Positions 25,232 to 35,085 of a stretch of 49,731 nt of DNA are shown here, piece after piece. The position numbers and the translations under genes were made by a program. How positions within the stretch are numbered: position 1 is the stretch's first letter; each line of letters starts with the position of its first letter. Source of the DNA: an uncultured Aquimarina sp. (GTDB taxonomy: Bacteria > Bacteroidota > Bacteroidia > Flavobacteriales > Flavobacteriaceae); the NCBI GenBank assembly GCA_937951135.1, contig CALFCI010000065.1:1-49731 (forward strand), written 5' to 3'. Below the pieces are notes generated by a model that searched no databases, was not told the DNA's origin, and was given only the letters and a program-made list of their open reading frames with translations.

Positions 25232-25579
25232 TTAGGAATCAAAACTGCTATTTCTTGCTGAAATTAATTTAAAGTTTTTGTCTACTTTGATAATTATAAT
25301 ATTCCCTGTTTTAAGGTTGAACATTTTCCAACGAAAACCATATGTAGTCTCAAATATGGAAGATCTAGCCATTTTACGGAGGTCTATCTTATCAATATTT
25401 TCGATAGTTTGATTGGCAAGTATATCGAGACCTCGCTCTTTAACTTCTTCTTTAGATAGCTTTCTGTCTTTGTCATTCTCTATATATGGAATAGGTGAAA
25501 AATAGGAATAAGCATATACGTATGTCGAAGAACATAGAGTCAATACTACAAAAAGCGTATATATCAAATAGTTTTTCAT
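25232..25579 (-). CDS. Small exported protein of unknown function
   Basis: A 115-residue protein with a clear signal peptide (LIYTLFVVLTLCSSTYVYA). The mature part has a charged helix (DRKLSKEEVKERGLDIL) and then a beta-rich end. I do not recognise a family. The gene is flanked by AT-rich spacers of 295 nt upstream and about 200 nt downstream and seems to be transcribed alone. Confidence 0.6.
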   Translation of the reverse strand: MKNYLIYTLFVVLTLCSSTYVYAYSYFSPIPYIENDKDRKLSKEEVKERGLDILANQTIENIDKIDLRKMARSSIFETTYGFRWKMFNLKTGNIIIIKVDKNFKLISARNSSFDS

Positions 25580-25874
25580 GAATTCTAAAAGTCTTAAAAG
25601 TGTGCGTGTAAATGGTTTTTGTTTGGGTTTATGTTCCTGATTATTAGTGTGATAGTATCAAGTAGGTACATTTATAAAGATACAATTTTATATTGAATTA
25701 ATTCTTATAGTTATGTTAAAATAAAGCCATTTAATCTTAATTTTTTCAAAAAAGAGGAAAACTTTGTAATGGATATTTGACAGCAAATAGTAAGCTTAAT
25801 AAACAGATGTTAATTCTTTAGTTTTAATAGCAATTGGAGTTACTTCGTATCACAAAAAATAGTAACTTTATCTA

Positions 25875-26996
25875 ATGAAGCATCAAATGCCTAAGAAAGG
25901 ATTTACATTTACTCAGTATAAGAAACCAGAACAATCAATATTTGATGTGCTTTTTGATATTTTTCAAGAGGTCATTACACATACTTCAGGGGATCTAGAT
26001 GAAGCTTTGGATTGGATCAAGGAATTAGATAAGGAGTATAAACTTACTTCGGATGAATATACCTTAGATGATTTTATAGAAGATCTTAAGAAAAAAGGAT
26101 ACATTCAAGAGGAAATCAAACCTAATGGTACATCTGGAATGGCTATTAGTTCAAAAACAGAACGTGCTATTCGAAAACGAGCATTGGATCAAATTTTTGG
26201 CAAGTTAAAGCGGAGTACTCAAGGGAATCATAAAACAAAGTATAGAGGGCAGGGTGACGAGTCTTCTGGGGAGTTTCGTAAGTATCAATATGGAGACGAA
26301 TTGGAGCGTATCTCTATGACAGAGAGTTTAAAAAATGCCCAAATCAATCATGGTATTGGAGAGCTTCACCTTACAGAAAATGATTTGGTGGTTGAAGAGA
26401 CAATGTTTAAAGCTCAAATGAGTACGGTGCTGATGATTGATATTAGCCACAGTATGATTTTATATGGCGAAGATCGGATCACACCGGCAAAAAAAGTAGC
26501 GATGGCATTAGCCGAATTAATTACAACAAGATATCCTAAAGATACCTTAGATATATTAGTTTTTGGAAATGATGCTTGGCCTATTGCTATCAAAGATTTG
26601 CCTTATTTACAGGTAGGTCCATATCACACCAATACCGTAGCAGGTTTACAATTGGCCATGGATATATTGCGAAGAAAACGAAATACAAACAAGCAAATTT
26701 TTATGATTACTGATGGTAAGCCAAGCTGTTTAAAGCTTTCCGATGGACAGTATTATAAAAACAGTAATGGATTAGATCCCAGTATTGTAAATAAATGCTA
26801 TATGATGGCACAACAGGCTCGGAAAATTCATATTCCGATTACGACATTTATGATTGCGCAAGATCCATACCTGATGCAATTTGTAAATGCATTTACACAA
26901 GCCAATCAGGGTAAAGCGTTTTATACGGGTCTAAAGGGGCTAGGGGAAATGATTTTTGAGGATTATGAAAGTAATCGTAAAAAGAAGATTCGGTGA
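25875..26996 (+). CDS. VWA-domain protein partnering an AAA+ ATPase
   Basis: A 373-residue protein. The N-terminal part is helical and charged. The von Willebrand A domain starts near residue 182 with an intact MIDAS motif DISHS (D189) and continues through ITPAKKVAMALAELI and QIFMITDGKPSCL. The following AAA+ gene is 128 nt downstream in the same direction; such MoxR/chelatase-type pairs remodel or insert cofactors into target enzymes. The target here is unknown, since no other operon member hints at it. Confidence 0.82.
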   Translation: MKHQMPKKGFTFTQYKKPEQSIFDVLFDIFQEVITHTSGDLDEALDWIKELDKEYKLTSDEYTLDDFIEDLKKKGYIQEEIKPNGTSGMAISSKTERAIRKRALDQIFGKLKRSTQGNHKTKYRGQGDESSGEFRKYQYGDELERISMTESLKNAQINHGIGELHLTENDLVVEETMFKAQMSTVLMIDISHSMILYGEDRITPAKKVAMALAELITTRYPKDTLDILVFGNDAWPIAIKDLPYLQVGPYHTNTVAGLQLAMDILRRKRNTNKQIFMITDGKPSCLKLSDGQYYKNSNGLDPSIVNKCYMMAQQARKIHIPITTFMIAQDPYLMQFVNAFTQANQGKAFYTGLKGLGEMIFEDYESNRKKKIR

Positions 26997-27002
26997 TGTT
27001 TT

Positions 27003-27034
27003 GGTTGACAGTTGATGGTTGACAGTTGATGGTT
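27003..27034. repeat. Short tandem repeat, 14-bp unit, 2.3 copies
   Basis: GGTTGACAGTTGAT is repeated twice and followed by GGTT, between the VWA and AAA+ genes. It is intergenic with no coding effect. Confidence 0.7.
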
Positions 27035-27124
27035 TGAGTTTGCCTGATTATAAGGGGGCGAATTCTCAACGAAATAGGAAGTAAAGAATAGATAGTTTAT
27101 ACATAAGTTAAGTATACCACAGAT

Positions 27125-28588
27125 ATGGAAATACAAGAAGTTAAAACATTTGGTGCATTAAAGGCATTGGGATACCAGAGTAAAAGTATCAAAGACGAAT
27201 TAAGAGATAATTTAAGAAACAAGATAACGCAAGGTGAGACTACATTTACAGGGATACATGGATATGAGCATACTGTAATTCCAGAATTGGAGCGTGCTAT
27301 CTTGTCTAGGCATAATATTAATTTATTGGGATTGCGTGGGCAAGCTAAGACGCGATTAGCACGACAAATGATTTTTTTGCTGGATGAATGGATTCCTGTG
27401 GTATCGGGTTCCGAGATTAACGATGATCCGTTTCATCCGATATCAAGATATGCGATTACATTATTAGAAGAAAAAGGAGAAGATACTCCAATTACATGGT
27501 TGCATCGAACAGAGCGTTTTTCAGAAAAATTAGCCACGCCTGATGTTACTGTTGCCGATATTATTGGAGATGTAGACCCAATTAAAGCAGCGAATTTAAA
27601 ATTAAGCTATGCTGATGATCGTGTGATTCATTTTGGAATGATCCCAAGAGCTAATCGATGTATTTTTGTGATTAATGAACTGCCCGATTTACAAGCACGA
27701 ATTCAAGTAGCGTTGTTTAATATTTTACAGGAAGGAGATATTCAAATTAGAGGATTTAAATTAAGGTTACCTTTAGATGTACAGTTTGTTTTTACGGCAA
27801 ACCCTGAAGATTATACCAATCGTGGTAGTATTGTAACGCCATTAAAAGATCGTATAGGTTCTCAAATCTTAACGCATTATCCTGAAAATATACAAATCGC
27901 TCGTACGATTACACAACAAGAAGCTGTACTAGATAAACGTCAGGATGATTTGGTATATGTACCTAATCTTGCTAAGGATTTAATCGAACAAATTGGGTTC
28001 CAAGCCAGAGCGAGTGAATTTATTGATCCTAAAAGCGGTGTGAGTGCTCGAATGAGCATTACAGCTTATGAAAATTTATTAAGTACAGCAGAGTATAGAG
28101 CATTACGCTCTGGGTCGGATCATACCAAAGTTCGTGTGAGTGATTTTATGGGTATTGTTCCTGCAATAACGGGCAAAGTAGAGTTGGTCTATGAAGGAGA
28201 ACAGGAGGGAGCCGCTGCTGTAGCAGATGCATTGATTAGCGCTGCGGTTAAAACTTTATTTCCTGTATATTTTCCTGCAATAGAAAAGTTAGAACGCGAG
28301 GAGTATAAAAGTCCGTATCAACCTTTAATTGATTGGTTTTTTGAAGAAAATGATTTTGAGTTATTGGATGACGTAACAGAAGATGTTTATATGAAAACGT
28401 TGGATGCCGTACCGCCATTATCAGATTTAATTTCAAAATATCAGCCTGATATGATTGTAAAAGATATTCATTTTATGAAAGAATTCATATTATGGGGATT
28501 GGTAGAGTATAAAAAACTCAATAAGTATAAGGTGACAGAGGGATATGGGTTTAAAGATTTATATGGGAGTTATGTAAATGGGTTATAG
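27125..28588 (+). CDS. AAA+ ATPase, Mg-chelatase/MoxR type
   Basis: A 487-residue ATPase with Walker A GLRGQAKTR (residues about 69-77), Walker B region CIFVINELPDL and sensor-1 FTANPEDYTNRG. The segment LKDRIGSQILTHYP is typical of ChlI/BchI-like and MoxR-like AAA+ proteins. A C-terminal helical extension of about 150 residues follows. Together with the upstream VWA gene it forms a probable remodelling pair, so chlorophyll synthesis is not implied. Plus-strand transcription probably ends at the hairpin at 28752-28787. Confidence 0.87.
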   Translation: MEIQEVKTFGALKALGYQSKSIKDELRDNLRNKITQGETTFTGIHGYEHTVIPELERAILSRHNINLLGLRGQAKTRLARQMIFLLDEWIPVVSGSEINDDPFHPISRYAITLLEEKGEDTPITWLHRTERFSEKLATPDVTVADIIGDVDPIKAANLKLSYADDRVIHFGMIPRANRCIFVINELPDLQARIQVALFNILQEGDIQIRGFKLRLPLDVQFVFTANPEDYTNRGSIVTPLKDRIGSQILTHYPENIQIARTITQQEAVLDKRQDDLVYVPNLAKDLIEQIGFQARASEFIDPKSGVSARMSITAYENLLSTAEYRALRSGSDHTKVRVSDFMGIVPAITGKVELVYEGEQEGAAAVADALISAAVKTLFPVYFPAIEKLEREEYKSPYQPLIDWFFEENDFELLDDVTEDVYMKTLDAVPPLSDLISKYQPDMIVKDIHFMKEFILWGLVEYKKLNKYKVTEGYGFKDLYGSYVNGL

Positions 28589-28716
28589 TTATAGTAGTAT
28601 ACTAAATGAATATAGTGCACTCCAAAAATTTTAGCATAGAACATAGAAAAGAGAACAGAGAGAATAGAAAGTTGAAAAAAGCTAAGTGCTAATAGCTATT
28701 TATAATTGCTTTTGTA

Positions 28717-29559
28717 TTACCACCAGACTACAAAAAAAGAAGTGAAAACATGCCCTTTACTTTTCATCCAAAGTAAAGGGCTTTTTTGTGCTGTGTGATG
28801 TGGAACAATTTCTTTTGAAATTTCTTCAAAAGAATACCAAGTAGCTCCATCGTTAGGCATAACAACCCAATCTTTTTTTTGAGGAATATAGAAGCGTTCT
28901 TCTTTATAAATACCAGACAAAAATACAGCAGCAGGTATCCAGAATCCACGAATGCATTTTGAATTGATCGTAGGTGTAAAAGAATGGTCATTGCTATTAA
29001 AGCTGTCAAAGGGTATGAACAATTGACCTAGCATACAAGAGCGTTGTTCTATCTGATCTGATGTTATCCCAAAATCGTGTAGTATCGTTTTAGCTTCGAC
29101 GCTATGTAGTAATGGGAATTGCTTATTTTTGAGTTTATCTACTTTTTGAACCAAGGAGTCTTTTTGATTAGGACCAATCCAACAGGCAACATCGGTATCG
29201 GAAACCTTGGGAACATAGAGGTAAAATTTATAACTTAATTCCACATGAATGACTTCATTTGTTTCAGTTGTACAGATTAAAAAATCCAATTCTCCTATGG
29301 TAGTTTTATGACGAAATACCTGTATGTTTTTTGCCAATAGCGAATATTGATTAGGACACTTTAGATAGTATTCAAAAAAGTGTTCTACTCGTTTCCCTAA
29401 TACTTCATTGGGAGCAATTTGAACATCAGGAATTATTGCCTGATCTACTACAGGGTCATAAGGGGCTAATAGAAAATGATCCATATCCAGCAATGTATGC
29501 GGTTCAAACAAAAAAGTACTTTGCCTGAATCCAATATATTGTTTTAAAAGAGGCATCAT
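28717..29559 (-). CDS. DUF1853 family protein
   Basis: A 280-residue protein of unknown function. EVLGKRVEHFFEYYLK, FRHKTTIGELDFLI and VIHVELSYKFYLY are the features of DUF1853. The D-(x)n-E-x-x-x-K spacing of the last two resembles a nuclease-like fold, but that is only suggestive. Its start overlaps the stop of the upstream M1 peptidase gene by one base (TAATG), so both are on one transcript. Its last 30 codons contain a strong plus-strand terminator hairpin. Confidence 0.75.
   Translation of the reverse strand: MMPLLKQYIGFRQSTFLFEPHTLLDMDHFLLAPYDPVVDQAIIPDVQIAPNEVLGKRVEHFFEYYLKCPNQYSLLAKNIQVFRHKTTIGELDFLICTTETNEVIHVELSYKFYLYVPKVSDTDVACWIGPNQKDSLVQKVDKLKNKQFPLLHSVEAKTILHDFGITSDQIEQRSCMLGQLFIPFDSFNSNDHSFTPTINSKCIRGFWIPAAVFLSGIYKEERFYIPQKKDWVVMPNDGATWYSFEEISKEIVPHHTAQKSPLLWMKSKGHVFTSFFVVWW
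28752..28787 (+). terminator. Perfect 12-bp terminator hairpin inside a coding end
   Basis: GCCCTTTACTTT (28752-28763) pairs perfectly with AAAGTAAAGGGC (28770-28781), with a six-base loop and six T after it. It suits termination of the plus-strand AAA+ gene, although it lies within the antisense DUF1853 coding end. Confidence 0.8.
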
Positions 29560-31199
29560 TATGGGATTAATTTAGAAGTCAAATAGAAGTTAGGATCTAT
29601 GGTCATCGCGGTATCAGTAGCTATAGTTGGGATTGATTTACTTTTCCATGCGTTGGTGGGGTAAATCCATTGACTTTTAGATCCTGTCCAAATACGTACT
29701 GGCATAGTGAAGTCTGGAATGGTATTCGTATATCGATAGTGCAGTGTTGTTGCTTCAATACGATACTCTAATACTGGAATAGTAGCCGTTCTAAGGTATT
29801 GGTCAAAAAAAGGAATAAGATTAGCCTTTAATTGCGTACTTAGGTAGGTTTCTATTTGTGCAGAGTTTACCGTTTGATGATAAAATGTAGTGTTCATGCC
29901 GCGTAATATAGCCCTCCAATGTTCATCATCTTTCGCAAATTGACGTACTGTATGCACGATATTAGCACCTTTAAAATACATGTCTTCACTTCCCTCATTA
30001 TTCACACCATAAACCCCAATTATAGGACGGTTATTGTGAATCAATTTTCGGGTACCGATAAGATACTCAGTAGCAGCTACTTTACCATAATAATATTCCA
30101 AAAATAAACTTTCGCTATATGATGTAAACGCTTCGTGAATCCATAAATCGGCATTATCTTGACAACTGATGCTATTGCCAAACCATTCATGCCCAGACTC
30201 GTGTATAATGATAAAATCAAATTTTAATCCTTGCCCTGTACCCGAAAGATCTCTGCCTAAATACCCATTTTGAAATTGATTACCATAAGCAATTGCACTT
30301 TGATGTTCCATGCCTAAATATGGTGTTTCTACAAGTTTATAACTATCTTCATAAAAGGGATAAGGACCAAACCAATGTTCAAAAGCCTTCAGCATTTTAG
30401 GAACTATAGTAAAGTGTGTTTTAGCTTTTTCTAGATGATCTTTTAAGACATAGTAGTCAAGAGTTAAGGTGTCTTTTTCACCTTTATATTTTTCTGTAAA
30501 ATGAGTATAATCACCAATATTTAGACTGACGCCATAATTATTTATGGGATTATTGACATGCCAATGATAGGTTTTCGTATTTTCTGTAGCAGTGATGTTG
30601 ACGAGTTTCCCATTAGATACATTAGTTAATGTATTGGGTACAGTCACCGTAATATCCATGCTATTTGGTTCATCATACAAATGGTCTTTATTTGGCCACC
30701 AAACACTGGCACCAAGACCTTGACATGAGGAGGCAATAAAATCATTTCCGTTTGCATCTTTCTTCCAAGAGATTCCTCCATCCCAAGGTGCTTGTATTGC
30801 TACTTTAGGTTGACCACTGTAGTGCACTATGATCGTATTTTTATGCCGTTTTTTTTGTTTTTTAAGAAGCGTGATAAAATGTGCGTTTCCTTGAGATCTT
30901 ACTGCTAAAACTTTTCCATCTTGAGTTACTTTATCGATGTGTAATGGTGATTGTAAATCGATTTGTAGCTCCGTATGCTGTTTTTGTAGTACGGTATACT
31001 GAATAGTGTTGGTCCCTGAAATGGATCGTTTTTCAGGATCTACGGTAAGGTTTAACTCATAATGCGTAACATCCCACCAGATACGTTCAGGAGTTATGCT
31101 TCCTCGTAGCGTATCTTGGAGTGTGAATTGCGCTTTCTGTGCTTGGGTTAGTAGTGCACAAAATAGGCACACGACACTACATAGTTTTTGGAATATCAT
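29559..31199 (-). CDS. M1-family metallopeptidase
   Basis: About 546 residues from the ATG at 31199 (MIFQKLCSVVCLFCALLTQAQ, a signal peptide); an upstream ATG at 31259 adds 20 residues and is less likely. It carries the zinc motif HESGH (residue about 333), the third ligand in WIHEAFTSYSE and an LGMEH segment in place of the G-x-M-E-N aminopeptidase motif. It should be an envelope aminopeptidase-type protease. It overlaps the start of the DUF1853 gene. Confidence 0.87.
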   Translation of the reverse strand: MIFQKLCSVVCLFCALLTQAQKAQFTLQDTLRGSITPERIWWDVTHYELNLTVDPEKRSISGTNTIQYTVLQKQHTELQIDLQSPLHIDKVTQDGKVLAVRSQGNAHFITLLKKQKKRHKNTIIVHYSGQPKVAIQAPWDGGISWKKDANGNDFIASSCQGLGASVWWPNKDHLYDEPNSMDITVTVPNTLTNVSNGKLVNITATENTKTYHWHVNNPINNYGVSLNIGDYTHFTEKYKGEKDTLTLDYYVLKDHLEKAKTHFTIVPKMLKAFEHWFGPYPFYEDSYKLVETPYLGMEHQSAIAYGNQFQNGYLGRDLSGTGQGLKFDFIIIHESGHEWFGNSISCQDNADLWIHEAFTSYSESLFLEYYYGKVAATEYLIGTRKLIHNNRPIIGVYGVNNEGSEDMYFKGANIVHTVRQFAKDDEHWRAILRGMNTTFYHQTVNSAQIETYLSTQLKANLIPFFDQYLRTATIPVLEYRIEATTLHYRYTNTIPDFTMPVRIWTGSKSQWIYPTNAWKSKSIPTIATDTAMTIDPNFYLTSKLIP

Positions 31200-31268
31200 T
31201 ATAGGTACATACAGAATTAGAAGTAAATATACTCTTTTTGACCAATTCCGTAAATACAATGCACAGTA

Positions 31269-32429
31269 TTATCCTCGTCGATTATTCAGTATAATCCCTA
31301 TACAAGGACCTATTCCTAATAGGATAAAAATGAACATAGGAGATATGAAATTTGATAGTAGAGAAATTAATTGTATGCTTACAATGGTAATGGAAAAACC
31401 AATACAGTTTACAATGGTTAATGCGGTGCCTTTTAAATCAGAAGGCGCTGCATTGGCCACTATTGTAGAGAATTGAGGAGAATCTGAGATGACTACCATT
31501 GCCCAGATGCATATAGCGGTTAGAAATAGATGTGGGGGTAATAAAAAAAGTAGGGGAGAGCATACACAAAAAAGCCCAGAAGCCCATAAGGATACATAAG
31601 CTACTTTTTTACTTCCAGTTTTTAAGGAGATGAAACCACCAATAACACAGGAAAAGAATCCAATAGCAATAATAATAAATGACCATAATGAAACTATAAT
31701 GGTAGCGTTTTGATATTCGTTATACGTTTTTAAGAGTAGCGGTATAAATCCCCAAAAGGCATAGAGCTCCCACATATGTCCAAAATACCCAAAAGCTGCT
31801 TTTTTAAAACTAATATTCGTAAATAACTCAGCAAATACACCCAATTGTAATTTATTGACAGGAGTTCGATAAGGGCCATCTGGCACCAATTGAAAAATCA
31901 TAATACCACCAAGAAAAGAGAGTAGTGTCGTGGTGAGTATTACAGTTCGATAATCACTATTCCAAGATAAGTATTGCAGTAAATGCGGCAATGCAGTACC
32001 GAGGACTAAGGCACCTACTAAATACCCAAGCGCTTTTCCAAGACCATCCTTATAATAATCTGAGGCTATTTTCATTCCTACAGGATAAATACCGGCTAGA
32101 AAAAAACCGGTGCCAAATCGAGCTGTCAAAAGGTTAAATAAGCCAATGTCTGGTGTAAGTATGATTGCATTGCACATGCCACCTAATATAGCGCAAACCA
32201 GAAATACTCTAGAGGGTGAAAATCGATCTACTATAGAGGATAAAGCAAAGGTAAGTGTACCAATGATAAACCCAAATTGTACCATGGATAGTAAATACCC
32301 TAAAATGTTAAATCCAAGATTAAATTGAGCAGCAAAATCATCAATAACAGCGTTCCCTGCAAACCATATAGAGGTACACAAGAATTGCGCAATAATAATG
32401 ACCGGTAATATATGTGTTTTTGGTTTCAA
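31269..32429 (-). CDS. MFS transporter
   Basis: A 386-residue protein with about twelve hydrophobic segments. The motif-A-like loop SSIVDRFSPSRVFLVC lies between helices 2 and 3, and ISLKTGSKKVAY may be the matching loop in the second half. The substrate cannot be told from sequence. It lies 69 nt upstream of the M1 peptidase gene on the same strand, so co-transcription is possible. Confidence 0.85.
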   Translation of the reverse strand: MKPKTHILPVIIIAQFLCTSIWFAGNAVIDDFAAQFNLGFNILGYLLSMVQFGFIIGTLTFALSSIVDRFSPSRVFLVCAILGGMCNAIILTPDIGLFNLLTARFGTGFFLAGIYPVGMKIASDYYKDGLGKALGYLVGALVLGTALPHLLQYLSWNSDYRTVILTTTLLSFLGGIMIFQLVPDGPYRTPVNKLQLGVFAELFTNISFKKAAFGYFGHMWELYAFWGFIPLLLKTYNEYQNATIIVSLWSFIIIAIGFFSCVIGGFISLKTGSKKVAYVSLWASGLFCVCSPLLFLLPPHLFLTAICIWAMVVISDSPQFSTIVANAAPSDLKGTALTIVNCIGFSITIVSIQLISLLSNFISPMFIFILLGIGPCIGIILNNRRG

Positions 32430-32512
32430 AGATTATTTAGGTTTTATACTACTGATTTAGGGCGAATTGTTGCTATGGGGTAATCAATACTAAGATCTAG
32501 TACGATGTTACG

Positions 32513-33298
32513 TTATTCTTTCAATACAATAGTACCAAAAGTATTTGCATTATCAAGTTGGATTGTCTTTTCTGTTCCAGGAATGAATACAGATCCGATA
32601 TAATTTTCTTGTACTGTACTATGATCAGTATCCATGTATCCAATAGCAAATCCTAATTTTTGATCTGGTGCACAAAATATGGCATCATTGGGTTTGCCAT
32701 CGATGTAGGTATCATCATATAGTGTAATTGCAAACTCCCAAGTCAATATGTCCTTAAAGACTTTTTGCTTACTGGTAATATGATGGTCATGAAGAACAGG
32801 ACTTTGTTTTGTATTTAGATCCACAACATGGCCATCTAGAGCGATATGGTATCCAAATGCATTATTTGAATATTGATGTGCTCCACCAGAGTTATCTACA
32901 TCGATAAAAAGGACAACGCCATCATCATGAATCCATGAAGTTAAAGGGTCTTTGTGGGTATCCTTTAATACATCATCTTTGATTTCAACCAGAAGGTATA
33001 GTGTTTCTGGTGTCCAAGCCATTTTATACCGTCCAAAAAAATCTTGAAATGTATAGGATTCGCCTGACCATCTTTGATCTATAGCATACCAAGTTGTTTG
33101 TTTCCAAATCGGATCATTACTATCTCCGTCTATAGTAGGAACAATTACAGCTTTCTGGATTTCCCTAATTTGATGATCTTGTTTTTCCTTGATATTTTCT
33201 TGTGATATCGGGCATAGGGGTACTGTAGTTTCCTTAGAAGTATCATTTTTGAAACTCCATAAGAGGGATAGCAATAAAAAAGGGATTACTTTTTTCAT
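32513..33298 (-). CDS. Exported CBM9-like (DOMON-type) protein
   Basis: A 261-residue protein with a signal-like N-terminus (MKKVIPFLLLSLLWS). The body begins with PTIDGDSNDPIWKQTTW and includes MAWTPETLYLLVEIKDD, typical of the CBM9-like sugar- or cytochrome-binding beta-sandwich. A second marker is DDGVVLFIDVDNSGG. Such domains are seen in xylan-binding modules and in exported proteins with unknown ligands. No enzyme domain is present, so binding is the likely role. Confidence 0.75.
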   Translation of the reverse strand: MKKVIPFLLLSLLWSFKNDTSKETTVPLCPISQENIKEKQDHQIREIQKAVIVPTIDGDSNDPIWKQTTWYAIDQRWSGESYTFQDFFGRYKMAWTPETLYLLVEIKDDVLKDTHKDPLTSWIHDDGVVLFIDVDNSGGAHQYSNNAFGYHIALDGHVVDLNTKQSPVLHDHHITSKQKVFKDILTWEFAITLYDDTYIDGKPNDAIFCAPDQKLGFAIGYMDTDHSTVQENYIGSVFIPGTEKTIQLDNANTFGTIVLKE

Positions 33299-33591
33299 GC
33301 ATAGGTAGGTTTGGGTTCAAGGACTAATATACTAAAGAAAATGAGAAAAGACGACACTATTAATTACAAATTGGCGTACTTTTTTTCTGTTCAGGGTATT
33401 GAATGCTGAGGTATTCTGACTTTTTGGATGGTTTTTTACTGTTTTTTTAGATTAGGGAATTGCATAAGGTTTAGGTATAAACTAAATTGAAAATCTGCAG
33501 CTACTTTTTTAAGTAGTCTTGTACTAACAATTAGTCTACCGAAATATGATGTGACTCTTCGAAATGGGATAGTAACTAATTTTATCTTTTT

Positions 33592-34065
33592 TTATCTTAA
33601 AATTTGTTTCCATTTATCAGATTCAGCGAACTCTTTTATTGATTTGTTCCGTTTTTCTAATAAATCAGTCATGTATTTTTTTAGGAAAATTTTGTCAGCA
33701 ATTTTGCCAAGAATGCCTAATGGTGATTCATACTCAAAAATGTCGATCATTTCTGTGCCATTAGTATAGTCATTGAAAATATGTTGGTGCTTAAATCTTT
33801 TAAAAGCACCTTTTGTCATTTCGTCTACGAAGTATTTTGAGTCCTCAAATTCAGTAATTTTAGAGGTCAGTTTTTGATACACTCCAAAATGTTTAGCCCT
33901 CCAAGTGACCGATTGATTTAAGCGAATTAATCCGCTTGTAATCCCGTCAGTAGCTTCTTCATTGGTATGTTTCGTTGATATTTTATGTAAATCAATACTC
34001 CGAGATAAATCAAACACAATTTTTCTATCTGCTTTTATAAAGGTGTTTAATTCGATTTTTGGCAT
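33592..34065 (-). CDS. SRPBCC-family protein
   Basis: A 157-residue protein with a START-like/polyketide-cyclase pattern: IELNTFIKADRKIVFDLSRSIDLH at the start, SVTWRAKHFGVYQKLTSKITE in the middle and a long C-terminal helix. This fold binds hydrophobic ligands. No enzyme activity can be assigned. A MITE-like element lies just upstream. Confidence 0.75.
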   Translation of the reverse strand: MPKIELNTFIKADRKIVFDLSRSIDLHKISTKHTNEEATDGITSGLIRLNQSVTWRAKHFGVYQKLTSKITEFEDSKYFVDEMTKGAFKRFKHQHIFNDYTNGTEMIDIFEYESPLGILGKIADKIFLKKYMTDLLEKRNKSIKEFAESDKWKQILR

Positions 34066-34106
34066 TGATTTGTAAGGTATAATAATGTTGAGTATAAGAG
34101 CAGTAA

Positions 34107-34312
34107 TACCAAATAAACATTAAAATGAGCCTAATAATTCGTTTACTCAATCGAGTTGAGTACAAGCCTATCACGCTTATATTTCATACTAAAATGAAAC
34201 CGTAGCTACGGCTATGCTTGATACTGAATCGAGTTCAGTACAAGATTTTAGTATTCATCTAAGCATTATATAATTCAAATTATTTAAGGCTCATTTTAAA
34301 ATTCATTTGGTA
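34107..34312. mobile_element. MITE-like element with TAA target duplication
   Basis: A 206-bp element with imperfect terminal inverted repeats of about 32 bp: left TACCAAATAAACATTAAAAT, right end reading as TACCAAATGAATTTTAAAAT on the opposite strand, both continuing into GAGCCT. The direct repeat TAA flanks it (34104-34106 and 34313-34315). Inside are two hairpins, ACTCAATCGAGTTGAGT and ACTGAATCGAGTTCAGT, each followed by ACAAG, and a perfect palindrome CCGTAGCTACGG at 34200-34211 near the centre. No ORF is present, so any movement would need a transposase from elsewhere. The rest of 34066-34438 has no gene. Confidence 0.6.
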
Positions 34313-34438
34313 TAATACATTAAATGGTATTACTTTTTAGAGCACAAGATACTTAATTAAACCCTAAAACTATTAGAGGCAGCATCTCGAACACCATTGC
34401 TTTAATATCGTGTTGAGCGTTTGTACTTTTTTTTGTAC

Positions 34439-34933
34439 CTAATTAGGAGAATGTAATCCAATTCGATTCCCTTCGGTATCCATAAACAATGCAAAATATC
34501 CGCTTTCATCTCCATGAAGTGTTTTCGGAACACTAATTTTTCCTCCATTTTCCTCCACTTTATCAAGAATAGTTTGAAGATTATCTCCACCATTTAGATA
34601 TATGGTTACTCCATTTGCTGATGGTTGATATCCTTCTCCTTTAATTATAACTCCAGTAACCCTTTGGTCTTTATACGGAAATATTCCCATTTGAATGCCT
34701 GGCATATCCATTTTCTCGATAGTAATGTCCAAAATCGCTTGATAGAATTCAATTGCTCTTGAAATTTCTAGTGCTGGAATTTCAAAAATAGAAATAAAAC
34801 TATTCATTTCTTTTACTGTCTGTTCTACATTTGAATCCGCCTTTTGTGTTTCGGAATTCTGTTTAGGTTGAGTATTGCAAGCCATAAAAATAGTGGAAAG
34901 GATTAAGGTCGTGCTTAGTATAGTTGTTCTCAT
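34439..34933 (-). CDS. VOC/glyoxalase-like lipoprotein
   Basis: A 164-residue protein with lipobox STIFMAC followed by a Gln/Asn/Lys-rich linker. A VOC-fold domain begins at ISIFEIPALEISRAIEFYQAI and ends LFMDTEGNRIGLHS. The lipoprotein signal is unusual for this mostly cytoplasmic fold. Function is not known; candidates are small-molecule binding or a dioxygenase-like activity in the periplasm. Confidence 0.75.
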   Translation of the reverse strand: MRTTILSTTLILSTIFMACNTQPKQNSETQKADSNVEQTVKEMNSFISIFEIPALEISRAIEFYQAILDITIEKMDMPGIQMGIFPYKDQRVTGVIIKGEGYQPSANGVTIYLNGGDNLQTILDKVEENGGKISVPKTLHGDESGYFALFMDTEGNRIGLHSPN

Positions 34934-35085
34934 TTTAGGTGGGTGGTTAAAGTTGATACTACAAATCTACAGTATTTATAATATCTGAAATTGTAAAAAT
35001 ACGACACTTTAGTATTCCGTATAGAAAAGGGAAGAAAACGTCATAATTTTCTTTCGAGTTGTCTTCTTTTAGAATAGTGTTTTAT

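Noticed and set aside
27003-27034. Possible CRISPR or operator from short tandem repeat
   Set aside because: Only 2.3 copies of a 14-bp unit without spacers; simple duplication explains it.
25875-28588. Magnesium chelatase for chlorophyll synthesis
   Set aside because: Only an AAA+ and a VWA protein are present, without the large ChlH subunit; a MoxR-type pair is the safer reading.
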